Positions 1-7,303 of a stretch of 64,000 nt of DNA are shown here, in pieces (position 1 is the stretch's first letter; each line of letters opens with the position of its first letter). A program made the translations under genes and the position numbers. The stretch lies in NCBI GenBank assembly GCA_015232315.1, contig JADFZZ010000020.1:1-64000 (forward strand), given 5' to 3'. The notes below the pieces were generated by a model. That model worked only from the letters and a program-made list of their open reading frames with translations, had not been told where the DNA came from and made no database searches. The stretch comes from SAR324 cluster bacterium (lineage in GTDB: Bacteria > SAR324 > NAC60-12).

Positions 1-46
1 CGACTTTCGCTTTAAAACTGGAACTATGCGTTTTTCGGGTTGTCAT
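1..46 (-). CDS. IS3-family transposase OrfA, N-terminal 15 codons (partial)
   Basis: The ATG at 44-46 follows AGGAGGTGGAAG, an excellent ribosome site. The translation begins MTTRKTHSSSFKAKV, which matches the typical start of IS3/IS911-type OrfA proteins (R-K-x-(Y/H)-(S/T)-x-x-F-K-A-K-V), the first helix of the DNA-binding domain. The gene runs off the window edge. OrfA normally binds the element ends and is joined to the DDE domain (OrfB) by programmed frameshifting; that part cannot be seen. The OrfA frame is the same frame as the interrupted lipoprotein gene, with no stop between them. Confidence 0.7.
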   Translation of the reverse strand, partial: MTTRKTHSSSFKAKV

Positions 47-127
47 CTTCCACCTCCTGCCATTTGAATCAGGGTTATTGTCGGGATGGTACCTTAACAC
101 ACTGTCCAAATTTTGGGGGGAATTATA
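1..127 (-). mobile_element. IS3-family insertion sequence, terminal fragment
   Basis: The FG-GAP coding repeat of the neighbouring lipoprotein gene loses similarity to its intact copy (around 330-345) exactly at 127. From there, reading the minus strand, comes a C-run terminus (TATAATTCCCCCCAAAATTT), a short leader, a strong AGGAGG ribosome site and the first codons of an IS3-type OrfA transposase. The other end of the element lies outside the window, so the family rests on the start of OrfA and the general look of the terminus. No target duplication can be tested here. Confidence 0.75.
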
Positions 128-1804
128 GATAGTCGTTTGATTGCTAGATTCATAGTCAGCACCAACAACTAACGTATCTCCGGATATAGCAACTGATTTA
201 CCAAAATGATCACTAACGTCATTATTGACGGCTTTGATATAAGCTTCCTGAACCCAAGAGGTTCCAGTCCGTTTATACACATAAACAGCACCTGATCCTG
301 AATTACTGTTATCACTACTGGCGGTAGTACCATTGGTGATAGTCGTTTGATTGCTACTTTCACCCTGAGCACCAACAACTAAAGTATCTCCTGATATAGC
401 AATTGATTCACTAAAATGATCAGGAGAATCATTATTGACAGCCTTAATATAGGCTTGTTGTGATATCTTATCGTCATCCGTGTTGGTCAATGAAACCGAG
501 GAAATGGCTATCCCTTGATAATTGGAATCAGAACTGCTGGCGGACAGGGTGACAGAATAGGCAATATTTCCATCCGCCACATAGTCATTCACGCCTGTAA
601 TTGTGACAGTTTGAGGTGCCGCATAGTTGGCGGAGGTGAAGGTTAATGTCGCAGGTGAAACCGTGCCTTCCGTGGTATCGCCACTTGTAATATTAATGGT
701 GACATCCGCGGTGGGTTGCGAATTCAGTTTGACGGTGAAAGTGCCAGTGTCTCCGGCTTCAGTGGTGGTGGCATCGGTAGTGACCACTGTCACACCGGCG
801 GTTTCATCATCGGTATTCACAACAATCACATCGTCTGGATCAAGCCCATTGTAAAGCAAGTCTAAACTGGATGCAGGAGAAATAATTACAGTGTAGGTAA
901 CATTTCCATCCTTGATATGATCATCCACTCCGGTAACTGTGATGAGGTTTTCAGCGTTAAAGTTGTTTGCTGTCAAGGTAAGTGTCGAAGGATTGACTGT
1001 GCCTTCAGACATATCGGAGCTGGTTATTTCAAGGGTCACATCATTCAATGGCTGACTTTTAAGTTTCACAGAGAAAATGGCTGTTCCTCCTGCTTCAGTG
1101 GTGTTTCCGCTGATTTTATTCACATCGAAACCAACCAGTTTGTCACGAATGGCTGCAATGGTATTATTCAAATGCGCAATGGCCTGTTCCGGCGGTACCA
1201 GATTTTGACGACCTCCTGTTGCCGCTGTCACATTGGCAACAGAGGCAACAACGGATTGAACTGAGGCGTTTTCGGAAAAAACGGAAGAATCAACATTGAA
1301 GTTGATGGATTGTCCGCTACTGACTATAGCTTGAACTACCTCTTTGGATATGTTGATACCATTTGTTGGATCACCATCACTATCCAGCGTTTGAAGAAAG
1401 GCGGAAATGTTGGCTACGGCTGGAGTGTCCGCTGTCCCATTCTCAACCAGATTGATAGGTGTTAATACCGCCCCGCCCTGTGTTTCACCCAATAAAATAT
1501 CACCTACTTTGAATTGTATGCGCTCACCGGAAACATAGGTGAACTTCCCGTTGTTGTCGGTGGTCCCGCTCGTACTGTTTGAAGAATATCCAATTCCTGC
1601 GGCTGGACTATCATGGAAAAAGCCTTCCAATGCACTTTCTGAAGTGTATTCAGGCTCTTGAGTGTATTCGTTATTTGAGGCGTTTTTAGCTCTTTTTAAT
1701 GTTGAGGCAGGATCTTCACCACAGGAAATAACCATTAAAAAGGACGCTGTGAGGGATATTATTGAAATTAAAATAATATTTCTATTAGCATTTTGGCTCA
1801 ACAT
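128..1804 (-). pseudogene. Calx-beta / FG-GAP surface lipoprotein, interrupted by IS
   Basis: An open frame reads from the ATG at 1804 (or 1810) down to the IS junction, about 559 codons. It starts with a hydrophobic signal and a lipobox-like V-I-S-C at about residue 25-28, so it is probably a lipoprotein. Residues about 60-130 resemble the N-terminal domain of large adhesin-like lipoproteins (GTTDNNGKFTYVSGE, then LDSDGDPTNGI). Two Calx-beta-like repeats follow (about 215-310 and 325-420), each with TEAGGT/TEAGDT, a GTV-P-TLT strand and VTGV-D. From about 440 come FG-GAP-type repeats (two copies of AISGDTLVVGA) that would form a beta-propeller. The IS cuts the second FG-GAP repeat, so the original C-terminus is lost. 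The frame stays open into the IS. Likely a cell-surface calcium-binding or adhesion protein before disruption. Confidence 0.75.
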
Positions 1805-1890
1805 AATCATTCCATCTATAAAAAGGTTTTCATCTACAATGGAATAAGTATATTTTATTTTGTGAAATGTTCAATTTTCAAGTTCGGAAA

Positions 1891-2000
1891 AGTTCGGAAA
1901 AACTATGACCCACCGGAGGTGGGTGCGAAGCAGAGCTTCGCTTGGTGGATAACGTGCCCCACGGGAGTAGGGTACGAGCAAAAAATCGTTTTTCCGAACT
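1891..2000. repeat. dispersed palindromic repeat bounded by 12-bp inverted repeats
   Basis: AGTTCGGAAAAA (1891-1902) and TTTTTCCGAACT (1989-2000) are perfect inverted repeats. Between them lie three stem-loop segments, including CCCACCGGAGGTGGG and a GTGCCCC..GTAGGGTACGAGC arm. The inner 1905-1982 block recurs in the opposite orientation at about 53467-53545, and its last third recurs at 48577-48610. A 10-bp AGTTCGGAAA is also doubled just upstream (1881-1900). It is a non-coding mobile or REP-like unit; no transposase is linked to it. Confidence 0.75.
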
Positions 2001-2322
2001 CCAGGCCACAAACTGGGTGACCCGAATCAACCGTGAATCTGATTTGCCCGGTGAAGCTTATCGAAAAGCCTTGGGAAAGGACTATCAGATTTCGCTGGGT
2101 TCCTATTCGGATAAACAGACCGCTGACCGCGTTTTGAAAGGAATCAATCAGAAATTCAAAGGGGAACTGGTGTTTGAAAAACATCGTGTCCGTCAGAAAA
2201 TTGCCCAGTTCAAGATCCGACTGGAAAATTATGACACACGGGAAGCCGCCAATCAGGTTAAAAAAGAACTCTCACGGAAGGATAAACGATTGCAGGATAT
2301 CTGGGTGGTAGAAACTCCATGA
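1990..2322 (+). pseudogene. SPOR-domain protein, 5'-truncated remnant
   Basis: The frame ending at 2322 encodes about 110 residues that look like the C-terminal part of a SPOR (peptidoglycan-binding) protein: YQISLGSYSDKQTADRVLKGI, then a second strand-helix half ending ENYDTREAANQVKKELS. The frame can be opened only from an ATG at 1942 inside the dispersed repeat, and no signal peptide or transmembrane segment precedes the domain. The start of the recognisable protein coincides with the right boundary of the repeat (about 1990-2000). The simplest reading is a gene fragment left by rearrangement. A short expressed protein starting at 1942 cannot be excluded. Confidence 0.55.
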
Positions 2323-2334
2323 ACAAAGGACAAA

Positions 2335-2362
2335 GGGAAAAGGGAAAAGGGAAAAGGGAAAA
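2335..2362. repeat. heptanucleotide tandem repeat (GGGAAAA)4
   Basis: Four perfect copies of GGGAAAA lie 12 bases after the SPOR-remnant stop, flanked by degenerate copies. Such a tract is prone to slippage. It sits between the convergent SPOR remnant and phosphatase genes, so it is not an obvious phase-variation switch. Confidence 0.85.
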
Positions 2363-2412
2363 GGAAAACTTCGTTGTCTGGTTGTTGGCGGAAAAATGCG
2401 GTTTTCGGTCAA

Positions 2413-3846
2413 TTACGGCGACGGGGTTTTCCATTGAATGGCCACAATGGTGGTATCATCAGCCATTTGCTGTCCCTCATAAAATTCATAGGCGTCCTTG
2501 ACCACTATATTCACAAACTCTTTCAAGGATTCCTCACCTTTTTCGGCTAATACGTTTCGCAAACGTCGTTCGCCCCACATTTCGCCTTCCTTATTTTCAT
2601 TTTCGATCAGCCCGTCGGTATACAGAAAAATAATATCGCCTGTTTGCAGTTGCAGGGCGGATTCTGTGAATTCAGAATCCATTTTGTCACCCAGTCGAAG
2701 ATTGCTGTTGAGGAGTTTGCTCACCTGTCCACCGCTTTTAATGACAAACGGGAAATTATGGCCAGCGTTGGAAAACGTCATGTATCCCGTCTGAATGTCA
2801 ATGGCCGCGACAAAAAATGTCATGAGATATTGGGACGAACCCGTGTCACGTACAATGTGGTTGAGATGGGACAGGATTTCTCCGGGGGATAATTTTTTTT
2901 GTTCCAGCAGATACAGTTTCTGGATCATGGCACAGGTCGCACTGGCTGTGGCGGTTACCAGCGCGGCCGGAGTTCCGTGGCCTGTGACATCCCCGATGAG
3001 ACTGTAGAGTGTGTTTTGAATCTGCATGAAACCATACCAGTCGCCCCCGGTTTCGGAGGCTGACTGAAAAAAACTGGCAAACTTGAGGTTTTCAAAATCT
3101 GGAAGATGTTTGGGAAACAGGGCCTGCTGCACCGCGGAGGCTGTTTTAAGTTCCGCGGCCATACGGATTTCACGCTGAATCTGACCAAGATTATTGATCA
3201 GCGTATGAATTTTTTCTGTAATGCCCTGAACAAACTCCACATCAAAATCAAGGAATTCTTCGCTACCGATGCGAATGAAGCACATGATGAATTCGAAGCC
3301 TTTCAGATGGACAAACATGAAGTGAGCGCCATCCAGAAACAGGGCATCTTCCTCATGAAAAAATTCATAAACCGGGTTTCCCGCGGCAAGATGGTTGAAA
3401 ATACCGACTTCTTTTTCAGGTGTATCAAAGATTACAGGCAGAATGGTCTCGTCCAGGGGCTTATTCAGAAAATCTGTGAACGATTCCTCAACAGGAACAT
3501 ATTTGTCAATTTGTCTGGCATAGAGAGTCGCGTCACTGTTGTCCAGATAGCGATTGAGCAGTGTGAACACATTTTTAACAATGGTCTGGTTGTCTTTGAT
3601 CGAGTTGAAGCTTTCAAAAAAATCAGAAAGGAAGAGCAGTTTTTCTTCTTTTTTCTTGGAATTGATTCTGAGCAGATGGAGTTCATGTGCCAGAACATTC
3701 ACCGCACTGTGGGGCGAGGTGAAGATCGTATCCGTTTTGAGTCGGGCCAGTGAAAAATTTTCAATTTTTTTGATCCATTCCAGCAAAGAACTCAATTCTT
3801 CCTTAATGGAGTCGGCCTCTGAAAGATGATTGTCTTCAGTGCTCAT
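2413..3846 (-). CDS. PP2C-type (SpoIIE/RsbU-like) serine phosphatase
   Basis: This 477-residue cytoplasmic protein ends in a complete SpoIIE-type PP2C domain (about residues 230-475). Visible motifs are ETGGDWYG, GDVTGHGTPAALVTA (metal-binding Asp), SNAGHNFPF, LYTDGLIE and DDTTIVAI. The N-terminal half has a helical stretch and a region resembling no domain I can name, probably a sensory module. Proteins of this type dephosphorylate STAS-domain anti-sigma antagonists. A STAS gene lies nearby at 4976-5323 on the other strand. The start at 3846 is chosen because GGAAGGA precedes it; a longer frame exists upstream but lacks a ribosome site. Confidence 0.88.
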   Translation of the reverse strand: MSTEDNHLSEADSIKEELSSLLEWIKKIENFSLARLKTDTIFTSPHSAVNVLAHELHLLRINSKKKEEKLLFLSDFFESFNSIKDNQTIVKNVFTLLNRYLDNSDATLYARQIDKYVPVEESFTDFLNKPLDETILPVIFDTPEKEVGIFNHLAAGNPVYEFFHEEDALFLDGAHFMFVHLKGFEFIMCFIRIGSEEFLDFDVEFVQGITEKIHTLINNLGQIQREIRMAAELKTASAVQQALFPKHLPDFENLKFASFFQSASETGGDWYGFMQIQNTLYSLIGDVTGHGTPAALVTATASATCAMIQKLYLLEQKKLSPGEILSHLNHIVRDTGSSQYLMTFFVAAIDIQTGYMTFSNAGHNFPFVIKSGGQVSKLLNSNLRLGDKMDSEFTESALQLQTGDIIFLYTDGLIENENKEGEMWGERRLRNVLAEKGEESLKEFVNIVVKDAYEFYEGQQMADDTTIVAIQWKTPSP

Positions 3847-3952
3847 TATTTTTCCTTCCGTAGTGTTGATTGTTGTGGGCGAATGGATCAATTCAAGGAT
3901 TATCAAGGTAATACAAATCAAAACTTTTACAGAAGGTCAACAGAGAATTATA

Positions 3953-4279
3953 TTACAGACCGGAATCCATGAAAAACGGGTCGCCACTGTCAAGGTTTTG
4001 CCATTCCAGATCAAAGGCGTCACAAAAGTTTGAAGCTTTTCTGACATCCCGGGCGGCTCTCCGGGATTCGCTGCGGAGACGTTCATGGAACGCTGAAAGA
4101 ATTTGTTTGTCTGATTTGCCTTTAAGTTGTTTTCGATAATATCCCAGCAGTTGCACATTATCTTCTTGCTGTTGTCGCCATGATTCACTTACAATTTTCA
4201 GCACATCTTCAGCGTAAGTCAGGTCTGATTCAGGTTGTTGTGCCCAAGACCGTTTTGATTTCTGGAAACTTGTGTTCAT
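3953..4279 (-). CDS. hypothetical protein, 108 aa
   Basis: A small, highly charged, probably helical soluble protein of 108 residues, rich in Gln, Ser, Lys and Arg, with no signal peptide, membrane segment or recognised motif. It is supported as a gene by a strong ribosome site (AGGAGG, 4 bases before the ATG). It stands upstream of, and in the same direction as, the SpoIIE phosphatase, with about 105 bases between them, so the two may be co-transcribed. Function unknown. Confidence 0.6.
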   Translation of the reverse strand: MNTSFQKSKRSWAQQPESDLTYAEDVLKIVSESWRQQQEDNVQLLGYYRKQLKGKSDKQILSAFHERLRSESRRAARDVRKASNFCDAFDLEWQNLDSGDPFFMDSGL

Positions 4280-4385
4280 GGTGCCTCCTGATCAAGCATA
4301 AAAAGTTATTGAAGGATGAATTTCCTGCTTTTTCATTCAAAAAACATACCAGCAGGATGCTGTAGAACAACTATTCACTGAGTCT

Positions 4386-4517
4386 CAGGGCTGTTCAGTT
4401 TTCCTTATTGTGAGCGTCAACTGGATGGTAGGCGGGAATTATAGGCCCCGCAAACGCCACAAATCGTATGTTTGACGGGCACGTAATCCCGTCCTACCAT
4501 AGAAGTGAACCGCCCTG
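4386..4517. repeat. MITE-like element, family A copy 1 (TIR CAGGGCTGTTCA)
   Basis: A 132-bp non-coding unit with near-perfect terminal inverted repeats (CAGGGCTGTTCA / TGAACCGCCCTG). Its interior matches, in reverse orientation and along its full length, the unit at 15711-15840. It carries an inner inverted pair, ATGGTAGGCGGGA / TCCCGTCCTACCAT. No open frame is present. It fills most of the 271-base gap before the HNH gene. Confidence 0.8.
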
Positions 4518-4550
4518 AGCGGAGTCTGGATCTTTTGGGGTAAAACTGAA

Positions 4551-4979
4551 ATGCCGTTGAAAACCGCTGAAATGAGTGAAAAAGAACTGTTTTTCCGGGT
4601 TAAATCCGCGTTTGGCTGGAAATGCGCGGCTTGCGGGTTGAGGTTGAGCCGGGAACGGGCTGCGGATTTAGTGATTCATTTCATTGATCTCAATTCTGTC
4701 AATCGACGAAAAGACAACCTGCTGGCCTTGTGTACGGCCTGTCACAAACAAATAGAGGATGAAGCACAGCATGTTTTTTCAAAACACTATTGCCAAGGCT
4801 GTTTATTTAAGGAATATGAATATATAGAAGTCATGAGACAATTGCTCTGGAAAGGCTTGCAACAAAATTTATTTGACGAGGCCATCGCTCCAGCGTTAAG
4901 AAAGAAACAGTCGTCCCATTCCAAATCAATGATCAGGCAGTTGTCGCTGTTTGAAAAACCTGTTATCCGAGATAAATGA
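4551..4979 (+). CDS. HNH-fold endonuclease-like protein
   Basis: A 142-residue protein with an HNH/zinc motif in the N-terminal half: a C25-x2-C28 knuckle, His43, Asn56 in KDNLLALC, and C61-x2-C64 followed by His65. These are the zinc cysteines and the H-N-H residues of the beta-beta-alpha-metal fold. A second pair C80-x2-C83 (YCQGC) follows, and the tail is basic. HNH proteins cut or nick DNA, but some small ones act in restriction, repair or RNA processing; the substrate here is unknown. The gene begins 33 bases after a MITE-like element and its stop overlaps the STAS start (ATGA), so the two are translationally coupled. Start alternatives are 4551 and 4572. Confidence 0.7.
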   Translation: MPLKTAEMSEKELFFRVKSAFGWKCAACGLRLSRERAADLVIHFIDLNSVNRRKDNLLALCTACHKQIEDEAQHVFSKHYCQGCLFKEYEYIEVMRQLLWKGLQQNLFDEAIAPALRKKQSSHSKSMIRQLSLFEKPVIRDK

Positions 4980-5323
4980 CTATGCCCGTATATCATCAAA
5001 CCACTGAATCTGCCTGTGTCTTGTTTCTGGAAGACAATGTGGACCTTGCTTCACCAGAGCGGATGCATCCGTACTTGTTGGAAATCAAACAGAATGACGC
5101 CATCAAAAGCGTGATCATCAACTTTGAAAAAATTGACTTTATTGACTCCTCCGGAATCGCGGTGATTGTGAAATTGTTCAAGGATCTTCAAAATCATGGA
5201 GTTCGCATGGTTCTGTGTCAGATGGAAAAACATGTTTTTGAATTGTTTTGTCTGACAGGTTTTGACCGTCACATTAAAGTCTATGCCACTGAGGCTGATG
5301 CCCGAAAAGCCCTGGAGGAGTGA
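4976..5323 (+). CDS. STAS-domain anti-sigma factor antagonist
   Basis: A 115-residue single-domain STAS protein of the SpoIIAA/RsbV type. The hallmark DSSG loop is at residues 57-60, where the regulatory serine is phosphorylated by an anti-sigma kinase and dephosphorylated by a PP2C phosphatase. The surrounding strand-helix pattern (SVIINFEKIDFIDSSGIAVIV, VRMVLCQ) fits the family. It overlaps the HNH gene by 4 bases and is followed 10 bases later by the EcsC gene. The SpoIIE phosphatase at 2413-3846 is a plausible partner. No dedicated anti-sigma kinase or sigma factor is seen in the window. Confidence 0.88.
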   Translation: MTMPVYHQTTESACVLFLEDNVDLASPERMHPYLLEIKQNDAIKSVIINFEKIDFIDSSGIAVIVKLFKDLQNHGVRMVLCQMEKHVFELFCLTGFDRHIKVYATEADARKALEE

Positions 5324-5333
5324 ATACTGAAAC

Positions 5334-6134
5334 ATGGTGAACACAATGAACATGACTCTGGAAGATAGAATAAAACTGAATGAAGCACAAACCCTGCTTG
5401 AAAGCCAGGGGCTTGCGTCTCATTTGAATCGGGTTCTGGGATCTCCAGTTGAAAAAGGCTTTCGCATGTTGCCTGACAGTTGGCAGGAAATTGTGGAGAA
5501 TGCCACAGAAAAAGCTCTCAAAAAAGCCCTGGAATTTTCCATTCACAGTTTGGATGGTACCCCAAAAGATGACCCGTCCAATCTGTTTCATAAAACCCTG
5601 GCGGCATCCAGTGGCGCGTTCGGGGGCGCGTTCGGAATTTTTTCACTTCCTGTGGAATTACCAGTATCCACCGTGATCATGTTGCGCTCCATTGCTGATA
5701 TTGCACGCAGTGAAAAAGCCAATATCCATCTGCCTGAAACAAAACTCTCCTGTCTGGAAGTGTTTGCGCTTGGAGCGGGAACAGCCAGTGATGGCAATAA
5801 ATCAAATTATTACATCACCCGCACTGCCTTGGCACAGGCTATTGGCGAAGCCGCTGAATATATCGCGACCAGAGGGTTGGTGGATGAAGCCGGTTCTGTG
5901 GTGGTTCGTCTGTTGGCCGCGATTGGCGCAAAATTCGGGGTGATGGTTTCGGAAAAAGTCGCGGCCAGTGCCATCCCGCTTGTGGGTGCGGCCAGTGGCG
6001 CATTGATCAATACCATTTTCATGGATTATTTTCAGACACTGGCCAAAGGGCATTTTATTATCAAACGCCTGGAACGCAAATATGGTCAGGAACACATACA
6101 AAACGCCTATCAACACTTATGTCTCGCCTCTTGA
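5334..6134 (+). CDS. EcsC family protein
   Basis: A 266-residue protein matching the EcsC family: a helical N-terminal third, then a Gly/Ala-rich central hydrophobic stretch (GAFGGAFGIFSLPVELPVSTVIMLRSIADIARS) and a C-terminal hydrophobic segment (AIPLVGAASGALINTIFMDYF). The LPVELPVSTVIMLRS block is the clearest family signature. In Bacillus, EcsC accompanies the EcsAB ABC transporter; no EcsA or EcsB is here, and the biochemical role of EcsC is unknown. The gene follows the STAS gene by 10 bases (GGAGGAG lies before it) and its 3' end overlaps the next gene by 16 bases, so it belongs to the HNH-STAS operon. Confidence 0.82.
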   Translation: MVNTMNMTLEDRIKLNEAQTLLESQGLASHLNRVLGSPVEKGFRMLPDSWQEIVENATEKALKKALEFSIHSLDGTPKDDPSNLFHKTLAASSGAFGGAFGIFSLPVELPVSTVIMLRSIADIARSEKANIHLPETKLSCLEVFALGAGTASDGNKSNYYITRTALAQAIGEAAEYIATRGLVDEAGSVVVRLLAAIGAKFGVMVSEKVAASAIPLVGAASGALINTIFMDYFQTLAKGHFIIKRLERKYGQEHIQNAYQHLCLAS

Positions 6135-6994
6135 TTACAGGTGCCAGCGGATTCCTTGGATGGAACCTGTGTCAGCAACTGAAGCATCAATTTGAAATCA
6201 TTGGCACATGCCATCAACATCCGATGAGGATGCATGGAATTTTTACTGTCCCCATCAATCTGGCACAGCTCGGGGATCTACAGCATTTTTTTGAAGACAT
6301 CCGTCCCGATGCAGTGATTCATACCGCCGCCTATTCCCAGCCGAATTTCTGTGAAACTCACCGGAATGAAACAGATCCGCTCAATGTCATGGTGCCCGGC
6401 CGTCTGGCTGATTTGTGTGCTCACAAGAAAATTCCACTTGTCTTCACCTCTTCAGATATGGTGTTTGACGGAAATCATCCGCCCTATGACGAAGCATCAA
6501 CGGTGAATCCGATCAATTATTATGGCACCCAGAAAGCGTTGGCCGAACAGAAAGTGATGGCACATTATCCAGAGGCGGTTATTTGCCGCATGCCCCTGAT
6601 GTTTGGCAACCCCGGACCGTTTGCGTCCAGCTTTATCCAGCCTTTTCTGCAGGCCCTGAAAGCTGGAAAACCCCTGGATTTGTTTGTGGATGAATATCGC
6701 AATCCCATCAGTGCGCGCGATGCTGTTTCAGGCATTTTGCTGGCCCTGAAATCATGGCACGGCATTTTGCATCTAGGGGGACAGGAGCACCTTTCACGGT
6801 ATGAATTTGTGAAGAAAATGGCCCGGATCTTTCAGTTTCCGGATGCCATCCTGAATCCCTGTCGTATTCAGGATGTCGTTATGCCAGCACCCAGACCCGG
6901 AGATTTGAAAATGATCAGTAACAAAGCTTACAAACTGGGTTTTAATCCCGGATCTGTTGAAACCGAACTCGAAGCTCTGTATCAACAATTGTAG
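6119..6994 (+). CDS. RmlD-like NAD(P)-dependent sugar-nucleotide reductase (SDR)
   Basis: A 291-residue extended SDR. The Rossmann glycine motif GASGFLG lies at residues 8-14, the catalytic pair is S(T)SSDMVFDG...YYGTQK (Tyr/Lys), and the overall pattern fits the RmlD/dTDP-4-dehydrorhamnose reductase branch (HTAAYSQPNFCE, FTSSDMVFDG, NYYGTQKALAE, FVDEYRNPISA). RmlD makes dTDP-rhamnose, but no other rml genes are near, so the real substrate is uncertain; a role in methionine adenosyltransferase-beta-like or other sugar-nucleotide chemistry is possible. The start lies inside the EcsC 3' end (16-base overlap). Confidence 0.8.
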   Translation: MSRLLITGASGFLGWNLCQQLKHQFEIIGTCHQHPMRMHGIFTVPINLAQLGDLQHFFEDIRPDAVIHTAAYSQPNFCETHRNETDPLNVMVPGRLADLCAHKKIPLVFTSSDMVFDGNHPPYDEASTVNPINYYGTQKALAEQKVMAHYPEAVICRMPLMFGNPGPFASSFIQPFLQALKAGKPLDLFVDEYRNPISARDAVSGILLALKSWHGILHLGGQEHLSRYEFVKKMARIFQFPDAILNPCRIQDVVMPAPRPGDLKMISNKAYKLGFNPGSVETELEALYQQL

Positions 6995-7288
6995 GGGCGA
7001 CCTGCCGGTCGCCCTTGTGTTTGCAAGGGCGGTGGGAACGTATTCCGCAGGAAAGGGCGACCCGCCGGTCGCCCCTACGATTTTTGTCATGAAAACAGAA
7101 CCGAAATCACCCACAATCATTTGTAGGGGCGACCCGCCGGTCGCCCAACGATGTGGTTTATGAAAACAGAACCAGGATTATCCGACATCAATTGTAGAGG
7201 CGACCCGCCGGTCGCCCAACGATGTGGTTTATGAGAAAAGACCCGAGACCACCCACAATCATTTGTAGGGGCGACCGGCGGGTCGCCC
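6995..7288. repeat. array of five GGGCGACC palindromes
   Basis: Five copies of the palindrome GGGCGACCCGCCGGTCGCCC (minor variants) start at 6995, 7055, 7127, 7198 and 7269. The last three steps are about 71 bases, and the spacers share a common sequence (AACGATGTGGTTTATGA, then a variable stretch and TTGTAGGGG), so the array grew by tandem duplication. It fills the whole gap between the RmlD-like and TrpD-like genes. It could act as a transcription terminator or bind a nucleoid or REP-associated protein. Confidence 0.85.
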
Positions 7289-7303
7289 CATTATAATTCT
7301 GCA

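Noticed and set aside
2319-2501. A 60-codon frame over the GGGAAAA repeat
   Set aside because: It begins in a simple repeat and ends inside the antisense of the phosphatase gene; low-complexity artefact.
6995-7288. Possible CRISPR array
   Set aside because: Spacers are similar to each other, the repeats are self-palindromic and irregularly spaced, and no cas genes are nearby.
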